Below, piece by piece: positions 1 through 6,434 of a stretch of DNA of 13,838 bases. Source of the stretch: an uncultured Pseudomonadota bacterium (GTDB taxonomy: Bacteria > Pseudomonadota > Alphaproteobacteria > Rs-D84). Both the position numbers and the translations under genes were made by a program. Positions within the stretch are counted from its first letter, which is position 1; each line of letters opens with the position of its first letter. Location: contig CAMZFU010000027.1 of the NCBI GenBank assembly GCA_947306185.1, positions 1 through 13,838 of the forward strand, read 5' to 3'. A model generated the notes under the pieces. The model did no database searches, was not told where the DNA came from, and was given only the letters and a program-made list of their open reading frames with translations.

Positions 1-3
1 CAA

Positions 4-31
4 GAAAAAATAAAACCGCCAAATTGGCGGT
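4..31 (-). terminator. Rho-independent terminator after the tRNA-derived element
   Basis: Positions 15-22 (ACCGCCAA) pair perfectly with 24-31 (TTGGCGGT). Read on the minus strand, the hairpin is followed by a T-rich tract (TTTTATTTTTTC). It lies just past the CCA-like end of the element at 41-173 and would end any minus-strand transcript through that element. Its core resembles the terminator at 175-199. Confidence 0.75.
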
Positions 32-40
32 GAATTTTTG

Positions 41-173
41 TGGTGGAGGCACAGGGACTCGCTCGCCAACACATTTTCAATGTGTTGCTACGCGGCATTC
101 GTTAACGCTTAAACTTCATTACATTCGTTTTCGCTTACTCATTGTCGAACAGGGTTCTAGTCCGCTGTGCCAA
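41..173 (-). repeat. Palindromic element built from tRNA 3'-half sequence (possible small RNA)
   Basis: On the plus strand, 41-61 is identical over 21 bases to 209-229, the CCA end and half T-arm of the neighbouring tRNA-Lys. The other end (about 150-170) carries a third, inverted and slightly diverged copy of the same T-arm/acceptor sequence. The two ends therefore pair: 48-59 with 159-170, twelve pairs with one bulged base at 164. Inside are a perfect 9-bp hairpin (67-75 with 79-87) and an imperfect tandem repeat starting CATTCGTT at 96 and 122. Read on the minus strand, it begins right after the tRNA terminator, has an acceptor-like stem and ends in CCA before its own terminator. It could be a MITE-like or Rickettsia-palindrome-like repeat, a remnant of tRNA-targeted integration, or a structured small RNA. 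No coding capacity was seen. The structure is directly visible; the identity is inferred. Confidence 0.5.
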
Positions 174-174
174 T

Positions 175-199
175 AAAAAAAAACGACCAATTTGGTCGT
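175..199 (-). terminator. Rho-independent terminator of tRNA-Lys
   Basis: Positions 183-190 (ACGACCAA) pair with 192-199 (TTGGTCGT). On the minus strand a run of nine T residues follows (175-183). It starts nine bases after the encoded CCA of tRNA-Lys, as expected for a monocistronic tRNA unit. Confidence 0.85.
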
Positions 200-208
200 C
201 TAATTCTT

Positions 209-284
209 TGGTGGAGGCACAGGGACTCGAACCCTGGACCCAATGATTAAAAGTCATTTGCTCTACCAACTGAGCTATAGCCCC
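209..284 (-). tRNA. tRNA-Lys (anticodon UUU), CCA encoded
   Basis: The minus strand folds into a 76-nt cloverleaf. The acceptor 5' side is GGGGCTA, the D stem is GCTC/GAGC around AGTTGGTA, and the anticodon stem is AATGA/TCATT with loop CTTTTAA, giving anticodon TTT. The variable loop is GGGTC, the T stem is CAGGG/CCCTG with loop TTCGAGT, and the 3' side is TGCCTCC followed by A and CCA. It decodes AAA and AAG lysine codons. One feature is odd: the acceptor stem holds a C-C mismatch at pair 5-68 plus two G-U wobbles, although all other stems are perfect. Positions 209-229 are duplicated exactly at 41-61. A promoter lies upstream (319-346) and a terminator follows. The tRNA call is firm; whether the weak acceptor stem is functional is open. 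Confidence 0.93.
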
Positions 285-318
285 AAAACTTCTGTTGTTT
301 TCCAGCAGTTCGCCGCAA

Positions 319-346
319 ATTATGACATACTTTTATAAAAAATCAA
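319..346 (-). promoter_or_regulatory. Promoter of tRNA-Lys
   Basis: On the minus strand a -35 TTGATT (346-341) is separated by 16 bases from a -10 CATAAT (324-319). The predicted start near 312 gives a 5' leader of roughly 28 bases before the tRNA. Confidence 0.6.
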
Positions 347-426
347 GAAAAAATCGCAAAAGGCAATAATTTTATTTTCAATATTATTTTGCGTTGGTGT
401 TGTGGGGAAAAGATATGGGCTGCCCC

Positions 427-455
427 TTGAATTTACGGTAATTTTGTACTATAAT
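427..455 (+). promoter_or_regulatory. Promoter of the 873-residue protein
   Basis: TTGAAT (427-432), a 17-base spacer and a consensus TATAAT (450-455). The expected start is near 462, leaving a leader of about 26 bases with a Shine-Dalgarno before the ATG at 488. The 285-426 stretch otherwise holds only the divergent tRNA promoter. Confidence 0.75.
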
Positions 456-487
456 ATTCGTGTGTGTGGCAGTTAAAGGGGGCGACC

Positions 488-3109
488 ATGTCGGCAACAT
501 CAGATTTTTTGGAAAAAGTATTTAAGATCCAGCGTATGAACGAATGGCGTGTTTCGCACCCCGAACAATGGCAACGCTTTAGCGACCTTGTTGGTTCCGG
601 TACCGCTGCGTCTGATAAACTGAATGCGGATCAGCGCAAATGGGTTAAATTCCTGCAAAGAACAGGTCCAAATCCCGATGATCCATTTGTTCGTGAACCA
701 CCGACCGCCAAGAAAGGGTTCCTTAAAGTTCAAGATTACCCGGCATTCGGTGATTTGGGTGATAAAGAATGGGAAGATTTATATAATATTTGCCGTAACG
801 CATGGTATCAAATGAAGCATGATACGGCGGCGTATGCGGGATATAAAAATTCGGTTATCCAGTTTATTGAAAATAATGCACATTTCTTTGATGATGTTGC
901 AGAAGATACAATGACGGCGGAAACGACCATAACGGAACCCGCAATGGTCGCGATGTTGACTTTGTTGAAAAGACCAGAAGTGGCCAACGATGCTTCCATA
1001 CTAATGGCACTGGGAATTGGTTATGGTCAGAAAATTACATCTGTTAATGAACTGGAACAAAAGATAAATGATAAAAAATATAACACAGATCCCGAAATCC
1101 GTAAGGCAATTATGGATATCGCATCAAAAGTTATCAATGCGGCTGATGCAACCAAGACCGCGTTAAGCAGGGCGGCAAATCAAATCGTTGCCGGTCCGCT
1201 TACACCGGAACAAAAGCTGCAGCAATATATCAGTACCAATAATTTAACCATTATCCCAGATGAAAGCAGGGGGTGGATACCAACAATTAATACTGCCGCA
1301 CAGGTTAATGAATTTAAACAACATTATTTTGATTTCTTTGAAGAAATATATGCTAATGAAGATGTATATGCGGCATTTGATACCAAAGAAGGCGGAAATA
1401 AACCAATAACTAGTGCCATAACCAAGGCCAAAGGTGATATTGATTACGATAAAACAGATTCTAAAAATTATATTGCGCCAAAACACGAAAAAGAATTGAC
1501 CTTGGCGGAACAAATTCAAAAATGGGCCGGTGATACGTATTCAGATTATTTCAAGAAATACGAAGAATTGCGCGGTAAAAAGATTTTTGAACATCCAAAT
1601 GAAGTTAATGACATCATAAAACAAATAGACAAGGCCAAGATCAAAACAACTGATGATTTAAATAAACTTGTTGAAAATGCTGACAAGATTCAAAAGGTGT
1701 TACAAGTCGTGAACCCAAAGGCCGCGGCGGCATTTGGGTGGTTGGGTGATGCATTAAAAGAATTCCAGGGTGACCCAGATATGGAAAGCACCATGAAGGG
1801 TGCATTGAAAAGCGGTCGCAAAATGCGCAATTTGGTTTCAGAACTTGTTATGCGTGCCGCCGCAGATGGAAAGCCGGAAACAGTGGAAAATGCAAAAATT
1901 GCATTAGAAGTATTGGCCGTAATCAAATATGGTAATACCACCAGCAAAGTGATGGATGCAATAAAAGAAGACAAGGATTTGTTTAGTATCTTTGGTAATG
2001 AAAAATTATCATGGAATAAAAACGAAGGGGTTAAATTTGTCACTAACGCAATGGATAAAACATTTCGTGCCGCATGTTTAGGAATTGGTCGTGGTGCGGC
2101 ATTTGTTGTTAACAGATTTCGCCGTCGTAATATAAAGTTTAATGGGCGTCTAACCAGTAATAAAATGCGTAAAGCATACGAAGATTGGAATACCAAGAAT
2201 ACTGCGGACAAAGCCGCCGCCCAGGCCGCACATGATTCTGATATAACAGCGGTCGTGGCGGATCAGTCGGAATTCAAAAAGGCAAAAGATAAGGCCGAAA
2301 AGAAACAAACGGATGCAATTGATGACGGGGCTGGACATGGGTTGCGAAATATGTTTGACCATAGCGGCGCAAGGTATGCCGGTGCTGATGATAGAGAAGT
2401 CATAAGGAATGTTGAGACAGATTTAAGCGCATTTGAGGCCGATGAATACGTGGCCGAAAATAAAGTCCAAGAATATAGAGAATTAATAGATAAATTATAT
2501 ACTGCACGCAGTGCCTATAAAAGATTGACTAGGTTAGATTACGACGAGGGGAGCATCGCGGCAAGTGCTATGACTCCTGAACAAAAAATCGCTAGAATTC
2601 AAGAGATTGTTCGGGAACGCAATGAATTGAAAAAGAATTTAAAAGACCAAATTGGTAACGATGGGGTATTGGATTTAACCTTGATTGGTGGTTATATGGG
2701 GAAAAACGTAATCGATTTGATGGCAGAACCAAGACCGGTAACGGGAACATGGTTAAAGCATGCGCGTGATTACGCAGAAACGCACCCGGATTACCAAGTG
2801 GCCCAGAATGATCTTTCGAATTTGCAGAATGCAATATATACACGTCAACAGCATATTAATAACTATCGCAAGGCAGCCAAAGATCTTGAAGCCGCGGAGA
2901 CACAGATTAAGGCGCGTGAAAAGAAGATAAATGAATGGGATGAAAAGCATCCGGATGTGTATAAACAACTTATGGCATATTGGGATACGTTACAGGATCC
3001 GTCCTTGACGCGCTTTGGCCCAAGACGTTCATCCAAGATACAAGAAAGTAACAGTGGATTGGTTGCCCAATTATATCGTGATAAATTGGTTGGTTATACT
3101 GTTTCCTAA
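488..3109 (+). CDS. Large helical protein of unknown function (873 aa)
   Basis: I do not recognise this family. The ATG at 488 is preceded by a strong Shine-Dalgarno (AAGGGGGCG, about 474-483). An in-frame GTG at 464 is possible, but it sits at the predicted transcription start and has no ribosome site. The protein is charged, rich in Lys, Asp, Glu and Ala, and mostly helical in character. There is no signal peptide and no clear membrane segment. One short hydrophobic stretch, about residues 524-543 (CLGIGRGAAFVV), is followed at once by an Arg/Lys cluster and could touch a membrane or nucleic acid. Residues about 575-620 are Ala/Lys/Asp-rich, and about 660-830 look coiled-coil-like, with repeated Asn/Gln/Lys/Glu helices. 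It is a stand-alone unit with its own promoter and no obvious terminator before ackA. It is probably cytoplasmic. A secreted effector or scaffold role is conceivable, but nothing in the sequence demonstrates it. Confidence 0.85.
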   Translation: MSATSDFLEKVFKIQRMNEWRVSHPEQWQRFSDLVGSGTAASDKLNADQRKWVKFLQRTGPNPDDPFVREPPTAKKGFLKVQDYPAFGDLGDKEWEDLYNICRNAWYQMKHDTAAYAGYKNSVIQFIENNAHFFDDVAEDTMTAETTITEPAMVAMLTLLKRPEVANDASILMALGIGYGQKITSVNELEQKINDKKYNTDPEIRKAIMDIASKVINAADATKTALSRAANQIVAGPLTPEQKLQQYISTNNLTIIPDESRGWIPTINTAAQVNEFKQHYFDFFEEIYANEDVYAAFDTKEGGNKPITSAITKAKGDIDYDKTDSKNYIAPKHEKELTLAEQIQKWAGDTYSDYFKKYEELRGKKIFEHPNEVNDIIKQIDKAKIKTTDDLNKLVENADKIQKVLQVVNPKAAAAFGWLGDALKEFQGDPDMESTMKGALKSGRKMRNLVSELVMRAAADGKPETVENAKIALEVLAVIKYGNTTSKVMDAIKEDKDLFSIFGNEKLSWNKNEGVKFVTNAMDKTFRAACLGIGRGAAFVVNRFRRRNIKFNGRLTSNKMRKAYEDWNTKNTADKAAAQAAHDSDITAVVADQSEFKKAKDKAEKKQTDAIDDGAGHGLRNMFDHSGARYAGADDREVIRNVETDLSAFEADEYVAENKVQEYRELIDKLYTARSAYKRLTRLDYDEGSIAASAMTPEQKIARIQEIVRERNELKKNLKDQIGNDGVLDLTLIGGYMGKNVIDLMAEPRPVTGTWLKHARDYAETHPDYQVAQNDLSNLQNAIYTRQQHINNYRKAAKDLEAAETQIKAREKKINEWDEKHPDVYKQLMAYWDTLQDPSLTRFGPRRSSKIQESNSGLVAQLYRDKLVGYTVS

Positions 3110-3144
3110 TTTTAACTTCTCACAATTTGGTGGGGATTTTTGTG

Positions 3145-3173
3145 TTGAAATCTGCGTTCGCGGGTGCTAACCT
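3145..3173 (+). promoter_or_regulatory. Promoter of acetate kinase gene
   Basis: TTGAAA (3145-3150), 17-base spacer, TAACCT (3168-3173). The -10 is weak, but a TG one base upstream makes it an extended -10 (TGCTAACCT). The expected start is near 3180, about 30 bases before the ATG. Confidence 0.5.
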
Positions 3174-3209
3174 TTCTGGCGTAATTTAATCAAACCAAAA
3201 GGAAAGAAT

Positions 3210-4451
3210 ATGTATATTATGGCATTGAACTGTGGTTCATCCAGTTTGAAATATCAAATCTTTGATGCAGATTCTAAAAAACAAATCGTCGGTGGTAATG
3301 TTGAAAAAATTGGTTCGGATGATTCCTTTATTACACAAAAATATCCTGATGGAACAAAGACCAAAAAAGAAACACCAATGAAAAATCATAACGATGCATT
3401 AAACGTTGTTATGGGTATGTTGCGTGATGCGTCAATTGATATGAATGAAATCCGCGGTGTTGGACATCGTGTGGTTATGGGCGGTTCTAAATTTGCATCT
3501 TCGGTGGAAATCACTGACGAAGTTATGCGTGAAATTCAAAACTGGCGCGATTTGATGCCACTGCATATTCCTGCATCTTTGATGGGTATCGAAAGCGCAC
3601 GTCAAATGTTGCCAAACGCAACCCAAGTCGCCGTGTTTGATACCGCGTTCTTGCAAACTATGCCGGAATATGCATACCGCTATGCGGTGCCAGATGCGTG
3701 GTATCGTGAATTGGGGGTTCGCCGTTACGGTTTCCATGGAACAAGCCATTTGTATGTTTCTAAACGTGCCGCGGCCATGTTGGGTAAACCGGCATCCGAG
3801 TGTAATTTAATCACTATGCACATTGGTTCGGGTGCGTCGGGTGTTGCAATTAAAAATGGTCGTGCGGTTGATACAACATTGGGTATGACACCAACGGCCG
3901 GGTTGATGATGGGAACGCGTCCAGGTGATGTCGATGCGGGTGCACTATTATATGTAATGGAAAAATTGCAATTGACCCCAGAACAAATGACCAAACATTT
4001 GAATAAAGATTCTGGGCACCTTGGTATTACAAAATGCTTTGCGGACCGTCGTGATGTCGAAGGCAATCGTGAATCTAATCCTGATTGTAAATTGTCATTG
4101 GCAATGGAAATCCATAGTGTTAAAAAATATATTGGTGCATTTATGGCGGAACTTGGCCATGTTGATGCATTGGTATTTACCGCGGGTGTTGGTGAAAACG
4201 ATGATTACCTGCGTGGTAAATTCTGTGAAGGTTTGGAAGAATTGGGTATCAAGATTGATATGGATAAAAATGCCAAGGCATTGGCGCGTTTGGATGCGGG
4301 CGAATCTGTTATTAGTACAGACGATAGCCGTGTGAAAGTATTCATGATTCCAACCAACGAAGAAATTGTTATTGTCGAAGATACATTGGGTATTATGAAT
4401 AAAACATATGATGCGGATCATTTGAAAATGAAATATTCATTTGCACAATAA
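3210..4451 (+). CDS. ackA: Acetate kinase with atypical active-site residues
   Basis: Acetate kinase (ASKHA fold) interconverts acetate plus ATP and acetyl phosphate plus ADP in the cytosol, usually paired with phosphotransacetylase; no pta is in this window. The 413 residues fit the family's usual length of about 400. Visible landmarks are NCGSSSLKY at 7-15, GHRVV with Arg87, RRYGFHGTSH at 171-180, HIGSGAS at 204-210, GTRPGDVD at 235-242 with Arg237, FTAGVGEN, and NEE near the C terminus. Three positions differ from what I know of the family. The His of GHRVVHGG is Met90. The His of FHQTMP is Leu148. The Asn of HLGNGAS is Ser207. The reading frame is intact, so this is not a decayed gene. 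The start is supported by AAAGGAAAG upstream of 3210. A propionate or other acyl specificity is possible. The family call is firm; the substrate is inferred. Confidence 0.93.
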   Translation: MYIMALNCGSSSLKYQIFDADSKKQIVGGNVEKIGSDDSFITQKYPDGTKTKKETPMKNHNDALNVVMGMLRDASIDMNEIRGVGHRVVMGGSKFASSVEITDEVMREIQNWRDLMPLHIPASLMGIESARQMLPNATQVAVFDTAFLQTMPEYAYRYAVPDAWYRELGVRRYGFHGTSHLYVSKRAAAMLGKPASECNLITMHIGSGASGVAIKNGRAVDTTLGMTPTAGLMMGTRPGDVDAGALLYVMEKLQLTPEQMTKHLNKDSGHLGITKCFADRRDVEGNRESNPDCKLSLAMEIHSVKKYIGAFMAELGHVDALVFTAGVGENDDYLRGKFCEGLEELGIKIDMDKNAKALARLDAGESVISTDDSRVKVFMIPTNEEIVIVEDTLGIMNKTYDADHLKMKYSFAQ

Positions 4452-4472
4452 TGATACAGCAAGTTAGTTAGT

Positions 4473-4499
4473 AAAACGGTTGCATTTCGCAACCGTTTT
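4473..4499 (+). terminator. Terminator after ackA
   Basis: AAAACGGTTGC (4473-4483) pairs perfectly over 11 bases with GCAACCGTTTT (4489-4499) around an ATTTC loop, starting 21 bases after the ackA stop. The T run lies within the stem and is followed by CAATTT. Confidence 0.8.
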
Positions 4500-4524
4500 C
4501 AATTTGTCAGATTTTTACGCATAA

Positions 4525-4552
4525 CAAAAAAACACCGTCCAAAGACGGTGTT
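4525..4552 (-). terminator. Terminator after HU gene
   Basis: AACACCGTC (4531-4539) pairs with GACGGTGTT (4544-4552). On the minus strand a T run follows (the A run at 4525-4532). It lies about 30 bases past the HU stop. A short T run on the plus side could add weak termination of ackA read-through. Confidence 0.85.
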
Positions 4553-4581
4553 TTGGAATGAAATTAAAAGTGTTTTTGTCT

Positions 4582-4854
4582 TTAGTTCAAAGCATCTTTC
4601 AAAGCTTTGCCAGGTTTAAATTTCGGCTGAGTAGAGGCCGGAATTTTAATCGCAGCACCAGTTTGTGGGTTGCGACCTGTTGTGGCTTTGCGCTTTGCGG
4701 TTGTGAATGTACCAAAACCGACCAAGCGAACATCGCCTTTCTTTTTCAACACTTTTGTAACAGTGTTAATGAACGCATCCAAGCATGCCGCAGCTGTTGC
4801 CTTGGTAACTTCGACTTCGTTCGCGATTGCTTCAATCAACTGTTGTTTGTTCAT
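4582..4854 (-). CDS. hup: HU-family histone-like DNA-binding protein
   Basis: HU is a small dimeric nucleoid protein that bends and compacts DNA without strong sequence preference. The 90 residues match the family's length. The N-terminal helical dimer body begins MNKQQLIEAIA. The conserved turn VRLVGFGTF is followed by a basic beta-arm containing the hallmark GRNPQTGAAIKIPA, including the proline that intercalates into DNA, and the protein ends with a Lys-rich C-terminal helix. The start is set by AAGGAGA nine bases upstream on the minus strand. The gene has its own promoter (4977-5005), a leader of roughly 115 nt with a large hairpin (4901-4960), and its own terminator. HU and IHF subunits are related, but this sequence is HU-like. 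The exact paralogue (hupA, hupB or single hup) cannot be decided. Confidence 0.95.
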   Translation of the reverse strand: MNKQQLIEAIANEVEVTKATAAACLDAFINTVTKVLKKKGDVRLVGFGTFTTAKRKATTGRNPQTGAAIKIPASTQPKFKPGKALKDALN

Positions 4855-4900
4855 AAAGTTCTCCTTTCGTATTTTTTAAAGGTGTCCCAACGCTTCAACT

Positions 4901-4960
4901 GGCAATGCCCTAGAAAATCAAATTGCTATACGCAACCAAGCAATTTTCAAGGGCATTGCC
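4901..4960 (-). promoter_or_regulatory. Long hairpin in the HU mRNA leader
   Basis: GGCAATGCCC (4901-4910) pairs perfectly with GGGCATTGCC (4951-4960). The stem continues inward for seven of the next eight pairs (4911-4918 with 4943-4950, one A-A mismatch). A small inner hairpin, TTGC/GCAA (4923-4926 with 4932-4935), lies at the apex. It sits between the predicted HU transcription start (about 4970) and the ribosome site. No T run follows on the minus strand, so it is not a simple terminator. A role in mRNA stability, translation control or protein binding is inferred. A dispersed palindromic repeat is the main alternative. Confidence 0.6.
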
Positions 4961-4976
4961 CGAAACGCCTAACCGA

Positions 4977-5005
4977 ATCGTAGAGAATTCCGCCTTTTAA
5001 GTCAA
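4977..5005 (-). promoter_or_regulatory. Promoter of HU gene
   Basis: On the minus strand TTGACT (5005-5000), 17-base spacer, TACGAT (4982-4977). This predicts a start near 4970 and a leader of about 115 bases. Confidence 0.7.
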
Positions 5006-5014
5006 GACCTATTT

Positions 5015-5044
5015 ATAGAAATCGTAAAATTATTTCGTTTCTAT
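5015..5044 (-). terminator. Weak hairpin overlapping the end of the membrane protein gene
   Basis: ATAGAAATCG (5015-5024) pairs with CGTTTCTAT (5036-5044) with one bulge. It overlaps the stop codon at 5030-5032 and has no proper T tract, so termination here is doubtful. Read-through into hup remains possible. Confidence 0.25.
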
Positions 5045-5515
5045 CAAATTTATCGGTACGGCACGCGCACCCGTACTGGAACTTTCACATATAACCCATT
5101 GGCCCGTTGCGCCACGGATATCAACGCGTCTGTAATGATTTGGAGTGTGCAAAATAAGTATAAGCGCGACGGCCGCCCAAAACAGCATCTTGGTAAAAGC
5201 CCACGGTTTCGCGAAATCTTCGCGTTTGAATTTATCTTGTAAAAGGTTTTGATACATTGCCCAACCCCATACAAAGGCAAGGACAATCATCGCAAAAAAG
5301 AATCCAATAAGTATATAATGTGTAAAGTGTCCGAATCCGGCCGCCATTGCATCCCAAAAACTGCTTTCTGCGGGGCAAACAAATAATGCTTTGCCACGTA
5401 CCGATTCGGGCAAAACTATTGGCGGTGTGTCATTAAGTGTAAAACCAAAAGATGCCATCAACAACACGATGGTGAAGAACACTATCGACGAAACCATTGG
5501 TTTTTTCATTGCCAT
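5030..5515 (-). CDS. Small membrane protein with three predicted transmembrane helices, unknown function
   Basis: I do not recognise the family. The chosen start is the ATG at 5515 (161 aa), preceded by AGGGA at proper spacing. An in-frame GTG at 5533 would lie upstream of the predicted transcription start. Hydrophobic segments fall at about residues 8-27 (signal or anchor), 66-88 and 108-123. The segment 91-104 between the last two is basic (KFKRED, AKP), which by the positive-inside rule puts it in the cytoplasm. That places residues 28-65 and the C-terminal 124-161 outside, each with a single cysteine (Cys47 and Cys143) that could form a disulfide. The tail holds TPNHYRRVDIRG. The gene is transcribed divergently from a glycosyltransferase-like gene and towards hup. 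An envelope or secretion-apparatus role is possible, but no motif shows it. Confidence 0.8.
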   Translation of the reverse strand: MAMKKPMVSSIVFFTIVLLMASFGFTLNDTPPIVLPESVRGKALFVCPAESSFWDAMAAGFGHFTHYILIGFFFAMIVLAFVWGWAMYQNLLQDKFKREDFAKPWAFTKMLFWAAVALILILHTPNHYRRVDIRGATGQWVICESSSTGARAVPINLIETK

Positions 5516-5535
5516 TTTTTCATCCCTGTGCACAC

Positions 5536-5565
5536 ATTATATCACAAATAACTAACCAATTGCAA
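5536..5565 (-). promoter_or_regulatory. Promoter of membrane protein gene
   Basis: On the minus strand TTGCAA (5565-5560), 18-base spacer, consensus TATAAT (5541-5536). The start near 5529 gives a leader of about 14 bases holding AGGGA. The -35 hexamer is its own reverse complement and coincides with the -35 of the plus-strand promoter. Confidence 0.6.
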
Positions 5566-5588
5566 TTTTTCAGAGTTTTATTTACAAT
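5560..5588 (+). promoter_or_regulatory. Promoter of glycosyltransferase-like gene (leaderless)
   Basis: TTGCAA (5560-5565), 17-base spacer, TACAAT (5583-5588). The ATG at 5595 lies six bases after the -10, so transcription should begin at or next to the start codon. No Shine-Dalgarno is seen. Confidence 0.6.
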
Positions 5589-5594
5589 TCAGTT

Positions 5595-6392
5595 ATGTTC
5601 AAAAGTAAAAATGATCTTGTCGTTATTATGACTGTGATGGATACAGACGCATTGCGGATATCTTTGACGCAGTTGCATCGTTTAAAACGGAATTTTACGT
5701 TGGTTATTTATAATGACAACCCAAATCAGAAAGTTGAACGGCGTACCGTTCGGCGTATGGGTTGGAATTGTGCATTATATATAATAAATTCAGATAAAAA
5801 TTATGGCGAATTTGAATCGCGGATACATGCGATTAAATCTATTCGTAACCTAAATATTCGTGGAAATTGGTTTTTGTTTGTTGATCAAGATGATGTTTTA
5901 TTAGACGCGGATTTACCAAATGTTTCTGACAATATTTTCGCGATTGTACAAAATGCAACGATTTTATCTGACAATATTACTGAAATATTCAAAATTAATC
6001 CATCTTGGGTTGGTGGGTGTGAATATGGAAAAAATGGTCCACGCTTTGAGATTACAGGCACAATAATTCGCAGAAACGTATTAGATGAATTTGCTAATTT
6101 TATCACAGATATATCGCAAAAATTATATCGTGATTTACGCCATACGCGTTATCGTGTTCCTGTGGGGGTTGTTTTATGGTTGGCATTAAAATCATTTATG
6201 CAAGTGCGTTATCCGGAAATGTCCCCGATATATATGAATAGGACAAATTACGTCGCAATAAAAATGGGGCACGCCGCGGTAAAATATGGTCGTCGGACAC
6301 CAAATGGTGCAAATGCTAATGCGGCAATTTCTGAAACAATCAAAAGATTCCTAAAAACAGTTAATGCATCCGCAAAAGTTGTTGCGCAGTAA
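5595..6392 (+). CDS. Glycosyltransferase family 2-like protein
   Basis: The 265-residue protein has the layout of a GT-A type sugar transferase. An N-terminal strand LVVIMTVMDT (8-17) comes first, then a helix, then TLVIYNDNP (35-43), resembling the nucleotide-sugar binding half. FLFVDQDDVLL at 93-103 holds the acidic metal-binding cluster (Asp97, Asp99, Asp100) expected where family 2 enzymes have a DxD motif. The remaining half is less typical: GTIIRR at 155-160, a hydrophobic stretch VPVGVVLWLALKSFM at 188-202, and a basic tail. There is no signal peptide, so it is likely cytosolic or loosely membrane-attached. The start is set by the promoter, which appears to give a leaderless message. 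It is a single gene, not set in a polysaccharide cluster, so donor and acceptor sugars are unknown. The fold is fairly likely; activity is inferred from the acidic motif alone. Confidence 0.7.
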   Translation: MFKSKNDLVVIMTVMDTDALRISLTQLHRLKRNFTLVIYNDNPNQKVERRTVRRMGWNCALYIINSDKNYGEFESRIHAIKSIRNLNIRGNWFLFVDQDDVLLDADLPNVSDNIFAIVQNATILSDNITEIFKINPSWVGGCEYGKNGPRFEITGTIIRRNVLDEFANFITDISQKLYRDLRHTRYRVPVGVVLWLALKSFMQVRYPEMSPIYMNRTNYVAIKMGHAAVKYGRRTPNGANANAAISETIKRFLKTVNASAKVVAQ

Positions 6393-6409
6393 CAATAAAG
6401 TTCTATAAT
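6382..6409 (+). promoter_or_regulatory. Promoter of alaS
   Basis: TTGCGC (6382-6387), 16-base spacer, consensus TATAAT (6404-6409). The -35 overlaps the last codons of the upstream gene. The start near 6416 leaves a short leader with AGGT before the ATG at 6435. Confidence 0.6.
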
Positions 6410-6434
6410 TTCACAAAAAAGCATGAGGTATAAC

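Noticed and set aside
96..145. CRISPR-like repeat around CATTCGTT
   Set aside because: There are only two imperfect, directly adjacent copies with no spacer between them and no cas genes.
41..173. tmRNA, permuted tmRNA or a second tRNA read on the minus strand
   Set aside because: Although there is a CCA end and a pairing acceptor-like stem, no D or anticodon arm and no Ala-rich tag reading frame is present; seven bases overhang the stem instead of four.
464..487. GTG start extending the 873-residue protein by eight residues
   Set aside because: It sits at the predicted transcription start without a ribosome site, whereas the ATG at 488 has a strong Shine-Dalgarno.
1690..2211. Minus-strand open frame inside the 873-residue protein gene
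   Set aside because: It has no ribosome site or promoter and looks like the complement of a well-supported coding frame.
3110..3144. Terminator between the 873-residue protein gene and ackA
   Set aside because: Only CACAA and TTGTG could pair, around a long loop; this is too weak to call.
4558..4983. Plus-strand open frame over the HU gene
   Set aside because: It is antisense to a clear HU gene with promoter, ribosome site and terminator, and its translation is Cys/Phe-rich without family character.
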